Part shown: one piece after another, positions 23,443 through 35,248 of the stretch | How positions within the stretch are numbered: position 1 is the stretch's first letter | Layout of the letters: each line of letters begins with the position of its first letter | Origin: Dallia pectoralis | Taxonomy: Eukaryota > Chordata > Actinopteri > Esociformes > Umbridae | Assembly: GCA_029465975.1 (NCBI GenBank) | Contig: CM055753.1 | Span: 8,586,821-8,650,820, forward strand | Length of the DNA stretch: 64,000 bases | Direction of reading: 5' to 3' | The notes under the pieces: model-generated | Seen by the model: the letters and a program-made list of their open reading frames with translations, nothing else | Told to the model about the DNA's origin: nothing | Databases searched by the model: none | Position numbers and translations under genes: made by a program

Positions 23443-24140
23443 AGTGTTTTGATAGGTACGATGCAACTGTTCGCTAAATAATAACATATCAACACTGTGT
23501 CACCAAGAAAAGCGTGAATACTTATTTTCGGTCAAATACCCCTTTTAACGGTGTCTTGATAGCGGTAGGGACAGGGACTAAATCATTACTTTGTGGGAAC
23601 TTCCTGCACATCAGTCTCATTTACCTGCTGATTGACAGCATGCAACCGTGTTACGTTCAATGGTCTTTAATCATCATGGCCAGATGTATTTGTAGCTAAG
23701 GAACCTGCAGTCTCACCACATCTATATAGTGTTCCCATTATATTAGGTGTCTAGCATGTTCTGGCCTCCCTGGATGGTTTGGTCAATGCATCTTGGTGCC
23801 ACATACGCTTATTAGTGCCATATCGTTATTGATTCACTGCACACACACAGACACAAACTTAGGGCTCAAACGACTCACTGTGACACACACAATGTTCACT
23901 GTAAGCATTTCGTCTCCCCTGTGGGTTTTCCACATATTTCACCTTGTCTCAGTACCTGGAGCAAACTGTGAGCTCATCAAATGAACCTATAGATGCTGCA
24001 CAATATTCAATGCATGTTGTATCTTATGTCCACATTAGGACAATTCGTTTTTTTTCTGTGAGGCTAGTCGCCATTTTGAACATGCCATTTGAGTACATCT
24101 ATATATTATTTATATTGTTCTATATATTTTTATCCATATT
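23443..24140. other. intergenic AT-rich DNA, no gene recognised
   Basis: Unique AT-rich sequence. A weak hint of transposon-related sequence (attatattaggtgtctagca at about 23738) lies upstream of the Tc1-like relic, but it is too diverged to include. Confidence 0.4.
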
Positions 24141-24144
24141 TCAG

Positions 24145-24520
24145 TATGCATTAGGACCCCAGAAGGAGTCCTGTGGTGTCTGGCGTCCGTACATGGACAC
24201 AGATCCTTCATGTCCAGTAACCTTGTGGATCGGACCTGTTGGTCCAGTACATTCCACAGTACAGGTAGGTGGCACATGTCAAATTGACATGCACATGAAT
24301 GCTAGTAACCAGGGTTTTCCAGCAGAACATCGTCCAGAACATCACACTCTCCTCACTCTCCTTGTCACCTTCCCACGGTGCGTACCGGTGCCATCACTTT
24401 CCCAGGTAATTGGCACAGACGCGCACAACTGTTCAAGCGATGTAAAAGCAAACGCGACTCATCGGACCGGGCGTCCTCCGTCTGACACCGCGCCAAGGTC
24501 CAGTATCGCCTTGTGTTTTG
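24145..24520 (-). pseudogene. Tc1-like (Tc1/mariner superfamily) transposase relic
   Basis: Read on the - strand, this matches the fish Tc1-like DDE transposase family. A frame near 24365-24515 contains SDESR, with the first catalytic Asp region, followed by LPGKVMAP. Nucleotide landmarks on the + strand include caaattgacatgcacatgaa, ccagcagaacat, gatgtaaaagcaaacgcgac and gtcctgtggtgtctgg. Between about 24254 and 24271 the part coding for the second catalytic region is missing, so the copy is internally deleted as well as frame-broken. Neither terminal inverted repeat is clear. It belongs to the same broad family as the relic at 45065-45548, in opposite orientation. Confidence 0.75.
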
Positions 24521-25260
24521 GCTCGTCGGCCTGTGATGCGCGTGACACACTGTGTTCCTCCTCCCATCCATTGCTTGTTTGGCTGTGGCGTCACGCCCCA
24601 CTTTAATGAGTCGCTCCAGATAGGAGAGAGACTCTGCAGCCGTACCTGGAGAATCGATTTCCCGGGAAAACAGAACCCCCCCCCCTCGCAACTCGTCAAG
24701 AGCCACTCCCCGCAGGCAGGAAAGGAAACTGCCTCCCCTGGGGTCACTCAGCGAGAAGGAGAAACCGAGGCTGAATCCGAACATTCTCCGAGAACAACAA
24801 GGAATCGCCGTTTACTAGAACTGTTACTGAACAAGCACTGTCTTACCACCCTCGCCTCAAAGAGAAAACCCCAGAATATGAGGGGGAATAAAACTGCATT
24901 TATACATCTGGTTATGTGTTGCTGAACTTAAAAAAGTGCATTTAAATTGTCTGAGTTACTGGGAACAACTTAAAAACCCAAGTTTGAGGACAAGGAGTTT
25001 TTATTCTGTGAGCTGCGGAGCACGATGCTAGAACCATGTCAGCTCCTGCCAGGTAGTGATTATGCCAAATTAGACACTCATTTCACATTACCGAGTGAAA
25101 ACGGCGGACACATGGAGACTCGGGTGTTTTTGGCGAGCGCTACAGCATGAGGTTCTGGGCTGTGCATCTCTGGTTCATTCAAACGGCTCCGAAACCATCC
25201 ACACAGTTCAACCGGATCAACAGTCGATATACCCCATTTGAACGTACATCTTTAGCGCTT
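24521..25260. other. intergenic unique DNA, no gene recognised
   Basis: GC-rich then AT-rich DNA with a C run at about 24678. ORFs on both strands (104-139 codons) overlap the Tc1 relic or have no domain. Confidence 0.4.
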
Positions 25261-25261
25261 T

Positions 25262-25388
25262 ATATCTACGTGCTGTATATCACGTGCTGCATATCTACGT
25301 GCTGCATATCTACATGCTGTATTTCTACATGCTGTATTTCTACGTGCTGTATATCTATGTGCATCATATCTACATGCTGTATTTCTGT
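25262..25388. repeat. 15-bp tandem repeat (TATCTACGTGCTGCA-like)
   Basis: About eight imperfect 15-bp copies of tatctacgtgctgta with atttct variants. Confidence 0.85.
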
Positions 25389-26935
25389 CCTGTCAGCGGG
25401 CTCACAGGAGGGGCTCTCTGCATAATCGGGGCAGATGGTGGACAGTGAAGGAGAACTCTATTCAGCAGGGTGTCATTGTTCCGATTTGTTCCCTTCTTCT
25501 TGTCATCCCGTTTTCTCTCCGCCGTCTGTGCCATCGTGTCGACTCCGTGTCACTCGTACGACAAGCAGGGTTTAAGTAACCTATCTGTACCTCGACACCC
25601 CGACGGGGGTCAACCCGGGCTTCCAGGACACAGGCCACTCTCCATGACATGGCAGCGTCTCGATTGTCCCCGGGAGCTTTACGGGTAATAACAGAACAAT
25701 GAAAGCTTTTGGGGAAGATGAGGCGATGAGAAACGCGTACGACATTGGCCCCTGCAGGCAGTCAATCTGTGCAATCTCCCCTCTGACCCGGTAGAACCTC
25801 GCTGATGTAAAGTACAGTATTTATAATGCATTACCTGTTATCATTTCAGCACTAGCTAATTGCTATTGGTCGTGCGAATCAGTCGAATATATTAGACCCA
25901 TGTTTTATGCAAGAATCTATAAGTTTTTTCCCCCAATGCAATAAAGACAGCAGTCAAGTACATTTTCAAACAAACCTAAGCCAAGGACAACAAACGTAGT
26001 AGGATTGCTTTTGAACTTGTATTTATTCTCTCTCTATATATATATATTTCTACACTGGCGTGTTAACTACAGAAAGTTCAAGGCCAAATCAAGATCTGCA
26101 AGAGCACATCATCTCTTAATGACCATGACAGGAGAGTACATTCCTACAGGGATGCAAACAGCAGCACGTACGTCCCCTGAACCCAGAGAAATCACATTCC
26201 AATTAAACGACTCAAGAGATTTTACGGGGCGTAAATCAAAGTGATTAAATCAGCATTATTCAAGCCTGGTACCATAGACTAGATGTAACAGCACCAAAAT
26301 ACTACGGACACTCAAAGCAATAAGTAATATGTAAAATGTGGTTCGGTTCCATTGGACAAAAGGCAATTACTTAGAGGCAAAAATGCAAGTTGATAACTCC
26401 GCAACTGCGTACAACTTCTGTGCAAGTTAGCTAACTGTTCACCGTCGCCCTGGACTCAACCTACCACTAAACATTAAGCACATAACGTGTATAAAAATGT
26501 ATGGCAACCCTTCTGAAATTGAGACGATTGATATTGCTGGGGCAGAAATACACTTCTTCCATGAGCGTACACAAACACCAGTGTCTGTCCGCCAGAGGCA
26601 GGATTATGTAAACCCACGACGAGAGAGTGTTCATCACTGACACGCTGGTCACGCTACCAAAACCATTTATTATTAAACGGCTTCACTTAGTCGGTATTGA
26701 TTAACAATCAAATGGAGACATTCAATTATAGATAATTGAATGGAATTAACATATGCCTAGCATGGCTTCCCGGGTCCCTGAGGGGGGATATGGTGCTTCT
26801 CTGACGGGTGTACCCACTGTGAATGGAGCGGATGAAGAAGCGTTTCTTATTAGGGCTACGGACTCGTCACAGTCCCATCATGTTCGAGGTTGTGACTAGG
26901 ATAAGTTGGGAGGAAATCGAAAGTGAATTCGATTC
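25389..26935. other. intergenic unique DNA, no gene recognised
   Basis: About 1.5 kb of mixed composition with a short TATA run at 26036-26048. No ORF above 79 codons and no recognised element. Confidence 0.45.
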
Positions 26936-26939
26936 TATT

Positions 26940-27060
26940 TTGCTCATTTAGCGGACAGTCCAATCCGGAGGAACGGACAGCGTTTTTGTGGGTACATCTT
27001 CGATCTGGCCCCGATGGGACTCAAACCTGCGACCCTGGCATTGCAAGGTGTGAAGCTCCG
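26940..27060 (-). repeat. degenerate fish SINE-like fragment
   Basis: The series catttagcggaca, then gggactcaaacctgcgaccc and ttgcaag, resembles the widespread fish repeat with CATTTAGCAGACG and a reverse-oriented B-box string (GGGATTCGAACC). Heavily diverged, so assignment is tentative. Confidence 0.4.
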
Positions 27061-27186
27061 GGTCCCATTTTTAATATCACCTATGACACAATATTTCACT
27101 TTCACAGAGGAACATTATTCAACTTAGGCCACACCCATCTTCGCATGGGTCGACTCTTTCACAGTGGTTTACAGCTGACTGTGTGT

Positions 27187-27196
27187 GGCTGTGTGT

Positions 27197-27263
<67 letters not shown>
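27187..27263. repeat. (GT)n microsatellite
   Basis: GT dinucleotides with one TA and one TCT interruption. Confidence 0.96.
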
Positions 27264-27270
<7 letters not shown>

Positions 27271-27381
27271 TTAAACTTGCATGTGCCTAAAGAATATAAT
27301 GCTCTTAGGTTGAATAATGCAGAGCTGCACAAGAGCTGCTGAACACACCAACAAGTACAGCGCTATAGCTTCTGCTGTAAT

Positions 27382-27392
27382 GCGTGTGTGTG

Positions 27393-27443
<51 letters not shown>

Positions 27444-27445
27444 GT

Positions 27446-27479
<34 letters not shown>
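27382..27479. repeat. (GT)n microsatellite
   Basis: GT dinucleotides with GC interruptions over about 98 bp. Confidence 0.96.
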
Positions 27480-29160
27480 CGTCTTCAAAACCAAGCTCAC
27501 CGGGACAAAAGTGGGTCAGGCTTTGTGGCTCATCAGAAAGTCTGTGGGTTGAATTGAAGAAAAGGATTCCTTTCTCCCTCACCAATTGTGCAACCAGGCA
27601 AAAAACAGGATGCCTCCAGTGTGGCGTGGAACATGCCATATGGCATAACAGAGTACATTGACACATCATTTTTGGCATTTTTACTCTAATTTAAACTGTA
27701 TACATACTATATGCATGCACGATTTAAACTATTGGTTACAGTGACGTAACTGGACTGCAGGGCAGTGACATGAACCACCGATATTTTTTTTGAATATATT
27801 GGGGGGGGAAAGTATTTACCCACGCCATACTGATGTGGGATGTAAAAGAACAAAATGTCATGAGCCTTGGTCGGAGCTCACTGACGCAGGACAGAAAGAA
27901 AGCGGGACTGATTGACTTCACGTTTATTGTTGCAAGGTGACTAGCAATGGCTTAATACTGACAGAAAGGCAAACAGACAGTGTGGACACACTCGTTCCCT
28001 TGAATTTAAATTAGACTTCTTTGCCACGAGTTGACAAGGCAATACGCTCTAACCAACATGATATTAAGCAGGTTAAAGTGAGTAGCTGCCGAAGTTACGT
28101 TACTAGTCGTAGGTTGATGCTCTCCTGCCTGATTGACCAATGGAGAAGCATCATTTCCTCTCTTAACCCCGCCCACGTAGGACGTGGTCTCAACATCGCA
28201 ACTGCAGAAAAAAAGAGAAGAGCAAAAACCAGGGTACGGTAACCAATCATAGCAGAAAACTGCAGCCAAAGACATACTCAAGAACAATATTTACTTCTCA
28301 ATAATTGTTTGCATTCATTTTCAATCAATTTGTTTTCGCATTTTTTTATATTTCATTTGCCATATACATTTTTTGCTTTTGGACCTTACAACAAGGTAAT
28401 ATATATGCTTCAGTTCCCATCAGATGGTCCGTCACTGACCCAGTACACTAGTAATGATGTAGATGCAAAAAAAACAACACGGAACAGATTTGGCTTGTGG
28501 GAAGTTCTTTTAAAACCACAGGACGAAATTATACAAAAGCAACAGCATCTGGAATTCAGTACATGAACATAATTGAGTCACATGATTGCAGTGCACGCGT
28601 GTCGTTCATTATGCTGTGAGTTGAGGTTGCGAATGAAAAGAAAGTACGGCATGAAAGAGACAGAGTTTCTGCTAGCTTGGAAATAATGATGAATAATCAG
28701 TGTCAGTGATTGACAAACATATCAGTGTCCATATTTATGACTCTTGTTGCTTTCTCCTCTGGCCTTCCCCTTCTCGGCAAATTATGTGATTAAAGGAAAA
28801 CATGGGATGTTGACAGAGAACAGGGGAAGAAGGAGAAGAAGATAGAGAAGGAGAAATGGGAAATTCCGATGGAGAGTTGTAGAGAGGGAGTAAACAAGAC
28901 ATGGGGGCGAGAGGAAAATAGAGGAAAAGGGAAATAGTTGTATTCATGTATTCGTTAGGGAAGGGTATCCTCTACTATAACTCCCTGAGACTAAAAAGAA
29001 AGAATGGCTGATGAAGCCCCGCTGTCTATCTCTCTTTTCTTTTTGTCTCTCTTTTTTGCCGACTCTCTGCAGAGACGATGAGTCTGTCTGCAGTCTCAGT
29101 TACTTCCGCTCACTGCTGCTTTAAAGGTCGTTCAGCTGTTTGTTTAGCGGGTGCCACTTT
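27480..29160. other. intergenic DNA, no gene recognised
   Basis: Unique AT-rich sequence. A purine-rich patch lies at 28805-28935. No ORF with domain support. Confidence 0.45.
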
Positions 29161-29164
29161 GGCT

Positions 29165-29255
29165 CGGTCACTTGAACCTCGGGACTTCGGCCTCGCAAAC
29201 AAACGCGACTGTCCCTCGTCAAGCGTCTTAACCAATCAGGCTACAATAAAGCAGA
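29165..29255 (-). repeat. tRNA-derived SINE head (candidate)
   Basis: On the - strand, tagcctgattgg (29232-29243) fits an A box and ggttcaagtga (29168-29178) fits a degenerate B box, 65 nt apart start to start. This is the internal Pol III promoter layout of tRNA-derived SINEs. No anticodon stem can be folded confidently, so it is not called a tRNA gene. Confidence 0.4.
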
Positions 29256-30310
29256 CGTGAGTTTCACACATCTCAACGTGCCCCGCCTCCTGTGCTTCGC
29301 CACAGCCGCCGAGCTGTTTACAGCAAACCGGAGATGGAAGGAGCTGTTGACAAGGCTTTAAATAATGATGAAAGAAGGTGTATGTATATTTCAACAGCCG
29401 AGTGTCTGGCCAATGGAACGGGCCGGAATAGAGGGGGGGTTACGACAAGGGGCTGTACACTGTAATGAACCTCCGGGAGACAGAACTGGATTCAGAGCGC
29501 CTTATTTATTGAAGTCAGATATCCAGCAGTGTAGTTGTGTAACAGGCAGAGATCAGAACCAATAAATCCAAACAACCGGGGAGAGACGGCACCACGCCAA
29601 AACCAGAGACGACGTCGTGGGACGGGAAGTGTTTCGAAAGAACCAGGACTCAGTACAGGAGCAGGAACAGGAGAACCAAGGATCAGAACCAGGGTAACAA
29701 CTAGACTACGGGCTCAGTAATGATGTGCAAACAAACAGTACCTCACAACCAGCACAGTGAAAACAGGGACTACATATACTAGTGGTTATTGATAACAGGT
29801 GCTAGTACTCAGGTGATTGTGAGCGAGAGACGATAGGCTGGTGTGTGTGGTGGTGGTGGCAGAAGTTGCGATGACTAGACTGGTGGTGGTAGCAGGTGTC
29901 ATATACACACACATTCACACACACAGAAAAACACACAGAAACACACACGTTCACATGCACATTCACACGCACGCACACACACATGCATACACGCACACAC
30001 CCGCTCACCCCTTCATTAACGTACCTCTATCTGGTATTAAACAGGATCCGGTTTTGCTCTGATCTGGATTCTAAGTGAGTTTTGAGATGCCCTTCTGCAC
30101 GGCACGGGTGAAACACGTAGTTATTTTAGGATGTGTGGCCTCTCCGTGAGCTTGAACATGTCTGGCGATTCTCACCGGACAACTCACATCAACAAGAACT
30201 GTAACACACTAGAGAATATTTGTTTTCACCATTTTCAGTAAACTTGAGAGACTGTACGGAGTAAAAATCACAGGAGGTCAGCCTCACCGACACTTGGTCA
30301 CACGTTTATC
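29256..30310. other. intergenic DNA with a CA-rich patch
   Basis: Mostly unique sequence. CA/CACG-rich at 29903-30002. Small tandem GGTGGT runs lie at 29840-29895. No gene recognised. Confidence 0.45.
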
Positions 30311-31116
30311 CCATTTTAATGTTTGGTCACACCTCCTGACCATTTCTTCACATTTTAATGTTTGGTCATACCGCCTGAACATTTCTTCACATTTTAATGT
30401 TTGGTCACACCTCCTGACCATTTCTTCACATTTTAATGTTTGGTCACACTGCCTGAACATTTCTTCACATTTTAATGCTTGGTCATACCGCCTGAACATT
30501 TCTTCACATTTTAATGTTTGGTCATAGCGCCTGAACATTTCTTCACATTTTAATGCTTGGTCATACCGCCTGAACATTTCTTCACATTTTAATGTTTGGT
30601 CATAGCGCCTGAACATTTCTTCACATTTTAATGTTTGGTCATACCGCCTGAACATTTCTTCACATTTTAATGTTTGGTCATACCGCCTGAACATTTCTTC
30701 ACATTTTAATGTTTGGTCATACCGCCTGAACATTACTTCACATTTTAATGTTTGGTCATACCGCCTGAACATTTCTTCACATTTGAATGTTTGGTCATAC
30801 CGCCTGAACATTTCTTCACATTTTAATGTTTGGTCATACCGCCTGAACATTTCTTCACATTTTAATGTTTGGTCATACCGCCTGAACATTTCTTCACATT
30901 TTAATGTTTGGTCATACCGCCTGAACATTTCTTCACATTTTAATGTTTGGTCATACCGCCTGAACATTTCTTCACATTTTAATGTTTGGTCACACCTCCT
31001 GACCATTTCTTCACATTTTAATGTTTGGTCACACCGCCTGAACATTTCTTCACATTTTAATGCTTGGTCATACCGCCTGAACATTTCTTTACATTTTAAT
31101 GTTTGGTCACACAGCC
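30311..31116. repeat. 39-bp minisatellite, about 20.7 copies
   Basis: The unit is cattttaatgtttggtcata followed by ccgcctgaacatttcttca. A second class has cacacctcctgacc in place of cataccgcctgaac and recurs near both ends. As 39 is a multiple of three, a - strand frame (30284-31138, 284 codons) reads a 13-residue repeat (KCEEMFRRYDQTL). No domain outside the array supports translation. Confidence 0.96.
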
Positions 31117-31149
31117 TGTGTGATTTAACAAGCAGCATGTACTGAATTC

Positions 31150-31185
31150 ATGTACGTGTGTACGTGTGTACGTGTGTACGTTTGG
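31150..31185. repeat. TACGTGTG short tandem repeat
   Basis: Four copies of tacgtgtg or a close variant. Confidence 0.85.
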
Positions 31186-31685
31186 GTGCCTGTATGCATT
31201 TCTGAATATCTGTGCACGTATGTCAGTATTTGTGAATATTTGTATGTTTCTGTTCATATTTCCGTTTACATGCATGTCTCTCTCTGTATATTTGTGTGTA
31301 GCAATACATGTATTGTGCACTCTCTGCAGAATTCTCTGTGTGCTTTTGTCTGCTGCGCTACGAACCAGCAGGCTGGGATAAATCGCTGTGGCATCTCTCA
31401 TCAGAGCTCAGTTAGACGTAAACGCAAGCGTGCAGATGCTGGCTGTTGATTGGAATTTGTCAGAGCGTCTTCCCTGGGAGGCTGGGAAAGGTCAACACAC
31501 CGCTGGGATGTTTCAAATACACCGTGCCCGTGGATTTACCGGAGGGGGGGAGACGGGAGGGAGGACAGGAGTTATTCAGGGAGCCCCCGTTCCTACGATC
31601 ACTATGCACTCCACAACGGCCTGTGGCCTGTGGCGTCGGAGGTATGCGCGGTTCTGCTAATTCAGCTTGTATGTGTCACAGCATC
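31186..31685. other. intergenic DNA, no gene recognised
   Basis: Unique sequence up to the gypsy insertion site, with overlapping + strand ORFs of 80-99 codons without domains. Confidence 0.4.
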
Positions 31686-31689
31686 TAGG

Positions 31690-32389
31690 TGTCACCGGGG
31701 CAAATACACACAGTGAGACAAATAAATATGGGGTTCTTGGATTTATTAATTCGAGTAGGTGAAACTAGTTTTAAACAAAAATAAAATTACAAATGGTACA
31801 TTTACAACTGGTATAAATAAAACCTATCTATAAACATAAATCGTTCCGGTACTTATCACACTTTTCAGTAACCATAAAACTTTTCTATGTACATAACAAA
31901 CGGTAGTGGCACTCCTGCACAAAAAGGATCATAACCATTTTTTATGTTAGTGAAACCACCGTGACAATAAATCACAAATTCTCTTAACATGAGAAACATT
32001 AACATCCTCTTACCCACGTTACTTTCACCGGAGCAACTCCTCACACGTGGACCACAGACTTCCCCGTATCCTTAACCATCGTTGGTTATCTTCCATAAAT
32101 CTCGCATCATTTACATCAAACTTGTTTATAACTATTTACATCTAACGACCTTGAGTCTTAATATCAACATTTAACACTTGAATGCTATTCTTAATTTAAC
32201 ATTCGCGTTGTTAATAATCCTACTCCATCAACTAACGTGTCTCCTGATAAGGCTACTTTTCTCCTGTCTCTTTCTTCCTGCCGTGCTGACGTCACTACGC
32301 ACCTAAATCACGCACTGACAGGACAGATACTGCTCCCGTTGTACCAACCTAAAACAATTTATATTGGTCGTAACCACCACCTGGTTACA
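31690..32389 (-). repeat. gypsy 3' LTR (700 bp)
   Basis: On the + strand it runs from tgtcaccggggc to cctggttaca. It carries a perfect palindromic CRE, TGACGTCA, at 32287-32294, within the part that would be U3. Confidence 0.95.
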
Positions 32390-32398
32390 TTCTCCCCT
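32390..32398 (-). other. gypsy polypurine tract
   Basis: On the - strand, aggggagaa directly abuts the 3' LTR. This is the expected place for plus-strand priming. Confidence 0.8.
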
Positions 32399-32400
32399 GC

Positions 32401-34743
32401 TTATGTCACCGTCCTCGGTGACTCTGAGGAATTCCTAACCTCCTTAACAGCTTCTCTAAAGAAAACTGAACCCAAACTGGCTAGTATCTGTGAAACCACA
32501 GCTGGGCTTAACGCACCGGGATCTAAAACTGATCTGGGCTCATGGTACGGATTTGCATGGTGTCCTGCATGCTGTCGCTTACTTCTGCGTGGAGCAGGGA
32601 CTGGACTACATTCAGGCCTAAAATCCAACTCCAATTCTTGGTCGGCTTCTCTCAACACTGGCTCTGTAAGACCCTTGAGCAAAGGTGATGACTCCACCTG
32701 TGGATTTTCACTGCACCTGGGCATCAGCTGTTCTACCACTACTCCATCAACCTCAGAGTCCTCCAATTCAGATTCCACTATCTGGAGTGGTGTCGGTGAT
32801 GGCACCAACCTGTCTGGCTCCAACGGTTGATTTGTGCTTCTCTTCCGCGGAGTAGGAACCGGCTTCTCTACACAAGGTCGAAGGTCAACGCGGTTTACTC
32901 TCCGAACCGGTCCTCCTTCTACAGGTTCCACTGTGTAGGTGGTGTCACGAATTTCAATTACTCTGTACGGGGTTGAACTCCAAGCATCTTGAATCTTGTT
33001 TCGCCCCAACGGTCTGTTTCTGAGGTACACTGATCTACCCATCTCAATTGGTGGACAGTAAACTTTGTCACTGTATGCAGCAATCCTTGCCTCTGCTTTC
33101 TGCTCTGAGTATTCCCTTGCTCGAGCATGGGCGTCTTTCAGTCTCCTTTGATGCACAACCAGCCAGTCCTGCGGGTTCTCCACCTCGGAATCTCTCCCCA
33201 GTAGAGCATCCACAGGCAGGTGAGGCTCCACTCCAAAGAGCAGGTAATATGGAGAACACCCCGTCGTGGAATGTGGAGTTACATTGTACGCATGAACCAA
33301 CTCCAACAGATGTTCTGGCCACCTACGTTTCTTCTCTGCTGGTAAGGTGCGTAGTAGCTCATGCAATGTCCGATTGAATCTTTCACACTGGGCATTTCCA
33401 GTAGGATGGTGAGGTGTTGTCCGGCTTTTCCTGACTCCATACAACTTGCATAATTCTGCTATGACATTACTCTCGAAGTTACGACCTTGATCTGAATGTA
33501 GCCGCTCTGGCACTCCGTATTTCATGAACCATTCGCGTAGCAGAATCTTCGCTGTAGTATCGGCCTTTTGATCCTTTGTAGGGAAAGCTTGTGTGAACTT
33601 AGTGAACACGTCTGTAATCACCAAGACATTTTCCCGACCATCTGTGGCTGGTTCAAGAACGGTAAAGTCGACAGCCACTACTTCTAGTGGTCTGGTGGCC
33701 AGGAAGGATTTCATTGGTGGATGTATTTTTGGTTGTGGCATTTTAGTGAGCACACAACGTTCACATTTCTTTATCCACTGTTCGACATCTTCATAAAGTC
33801 CTACCCAGAAACACCTCTGTCTCAACAGATGTAGAGTACGCTCTATACCCTGGTGTCCCATCGAGTCATGTACACTTTCCAGGACTGGATTTTTCAAGCA
33901 GGCGGGTAACAACAGTTGAAAACATTCTCCATGTCTCACATCACTGACCACCCTGTATAATAATCCATCCCGCTCTCTGACACGATTCCAGTGCTTCAAC
34001 AGCGACCGTACAGGCTTAGAAAGACTTTTCCGTTCCTTGCCATTAGGCTTCCTTTTCTTTTCCCAAAAAGCTCTGAATCCGCCTTTCACCGCATCCTGCT
34101 GTTGGAAAGACAGGAGCTCTTCTCTAGAGTATCCGGGTAGGGTATGGGTATTCTCTTGGCATGTACCACCAACAACACAACCACCTGCTTCAAGAGCACG
34201 AATTTGTCTGACCTTGAAACTCTCCATTCCCACTCCGACCAACTCTGTCTCCAGGGCTGTTCCTCTGTGTATTCCAGTACAAATGGCCACACAGTTGTCA
34301 AACTCTGTGTCCTCACCAGAAACCTCAGGCTCCCCTGCTAACGGCTGCCTAGAGAGGGCATCTGCTGCAGTATTCTGCCTCCCTGGGCGATACTGGACAT
34401 CCAAATCAAATACAGCCAACTGTGCTACCCATCTTTGTTCAATAGCACCTAACTTTGCTGTATTAAGATGACACAATGGATTGTTGTCGGTAATCACCGT
34501 AAATTTCGAGCCTAATAGGTAACCACGGAACTTTTCAGATATTGCCCATTTTAGTGCCAATAACTCCAACTTCATGCTACTATAATTTCTGTCGTTCTTT
34601 TCAGGGTCTCTCAGCCTCCTACTTGCGTATGCAATCACTCTGTTTTTGTCACCTTGCTTTTGATACAGAATGGCTCCTAGTCCAAGACCACTGGCATCAG
34701 TTTCCACAATAAAGGGACGTGTGAAATCTGCATAACCCAAAAC
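32401..34743 (-). pseudogene. pol: gypsy pol, 3' part: RNase H and integrase
   Basis: The open frame runs 34947-32401 (848 codons), but its first 68 codons are nested-LTR sequence; homologous pol begins at about 34743. RNase H motifs are seen at TDASGLGLGA (residues 82-91 of the frame), KLELLA, TDNNPL and AADALSR. The integrase zinc-binding residues are H360, H365, C395 and C398. The DD35E core is D427 (VAVDFT), D486 (LHSDQG) and E522 (CERFNR), with exactly 35 residues between the last two. The C-terminal region after about 640 is proline-rich and shows no chromodomain. The part is intact in frame but cut from its promoter side, so it is called a pseudogene fragment of an interrupted pol. Confidence 0.93.
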
Positions 34744-35248
34744 TGTCAGGGTTCGGCTCTCAAGCCGACAGAGGACACAAGCGCAGAGAACTTGTTTTTT
34801 ACAATGGGTTTTATTCATCCAGGACAGGCAAGACAGGCACAAGAACTGGGAACTTGAATTAACAAAACACAAAATCAGACAGAGGAAACTCATACACAAG
34901 GAACATAAACCAGAACGTGCAAATAACCCGGTATACATAAAACCCAACCCATCAACAACAAAACTGAATGTTCACATTACCAACTCTAACTTGGTCTAAA
35001 CAACATGCAAACACTCCTGCATTAAATCATAACAGCACAACTAAAATCCTAAACACCACATACCTTGAATTAATGTCCCGACACTAAACAACTGATAAGC
35101 ACAGAACTAAATAGGGACACTAATAAAAACCTGAACCCAGGTGTGGGAAAAACTCAGGTGTCTAGAATGTCTGTGATTACTCCCTCTCTCTGCTGGTCGG
35201 GGAGTGCCAACTCCCGCATAGAGAGGGACAGAGGGAGGAACCATGACA
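34744..35248 (-). repeat. nested element 3' LTR-like repeat (505 bp)
   Basis: Starts tgtcagggttcggctctcaa and ends ccatgaca on the + strand. On the - strand AATAAA lies about 66 nt before its end. Ends form a 5-bp inverted repeat (TGTCA/TGACA). Confidence 0.93.

Noticed and set aside
24365..24784. 139-codon - strand ORF as a host gene
   Set aside because: Its recognisable part (SDESR...LPGKVMAP) belongs to a Tc1-like transposase relic; the rest is out of frame with the family.
32237..32830. 197-codon + strand ORF overlapping the gypsy 3' end
   Set aside because: Antisense to the integrase tail and LTR; no domain.
32401..33100. Chromodomain at the end of the gypsy integrase
   Set aside because: The tail is proline- and acid-rich; I see no chromodomain aromatic cage pattern.
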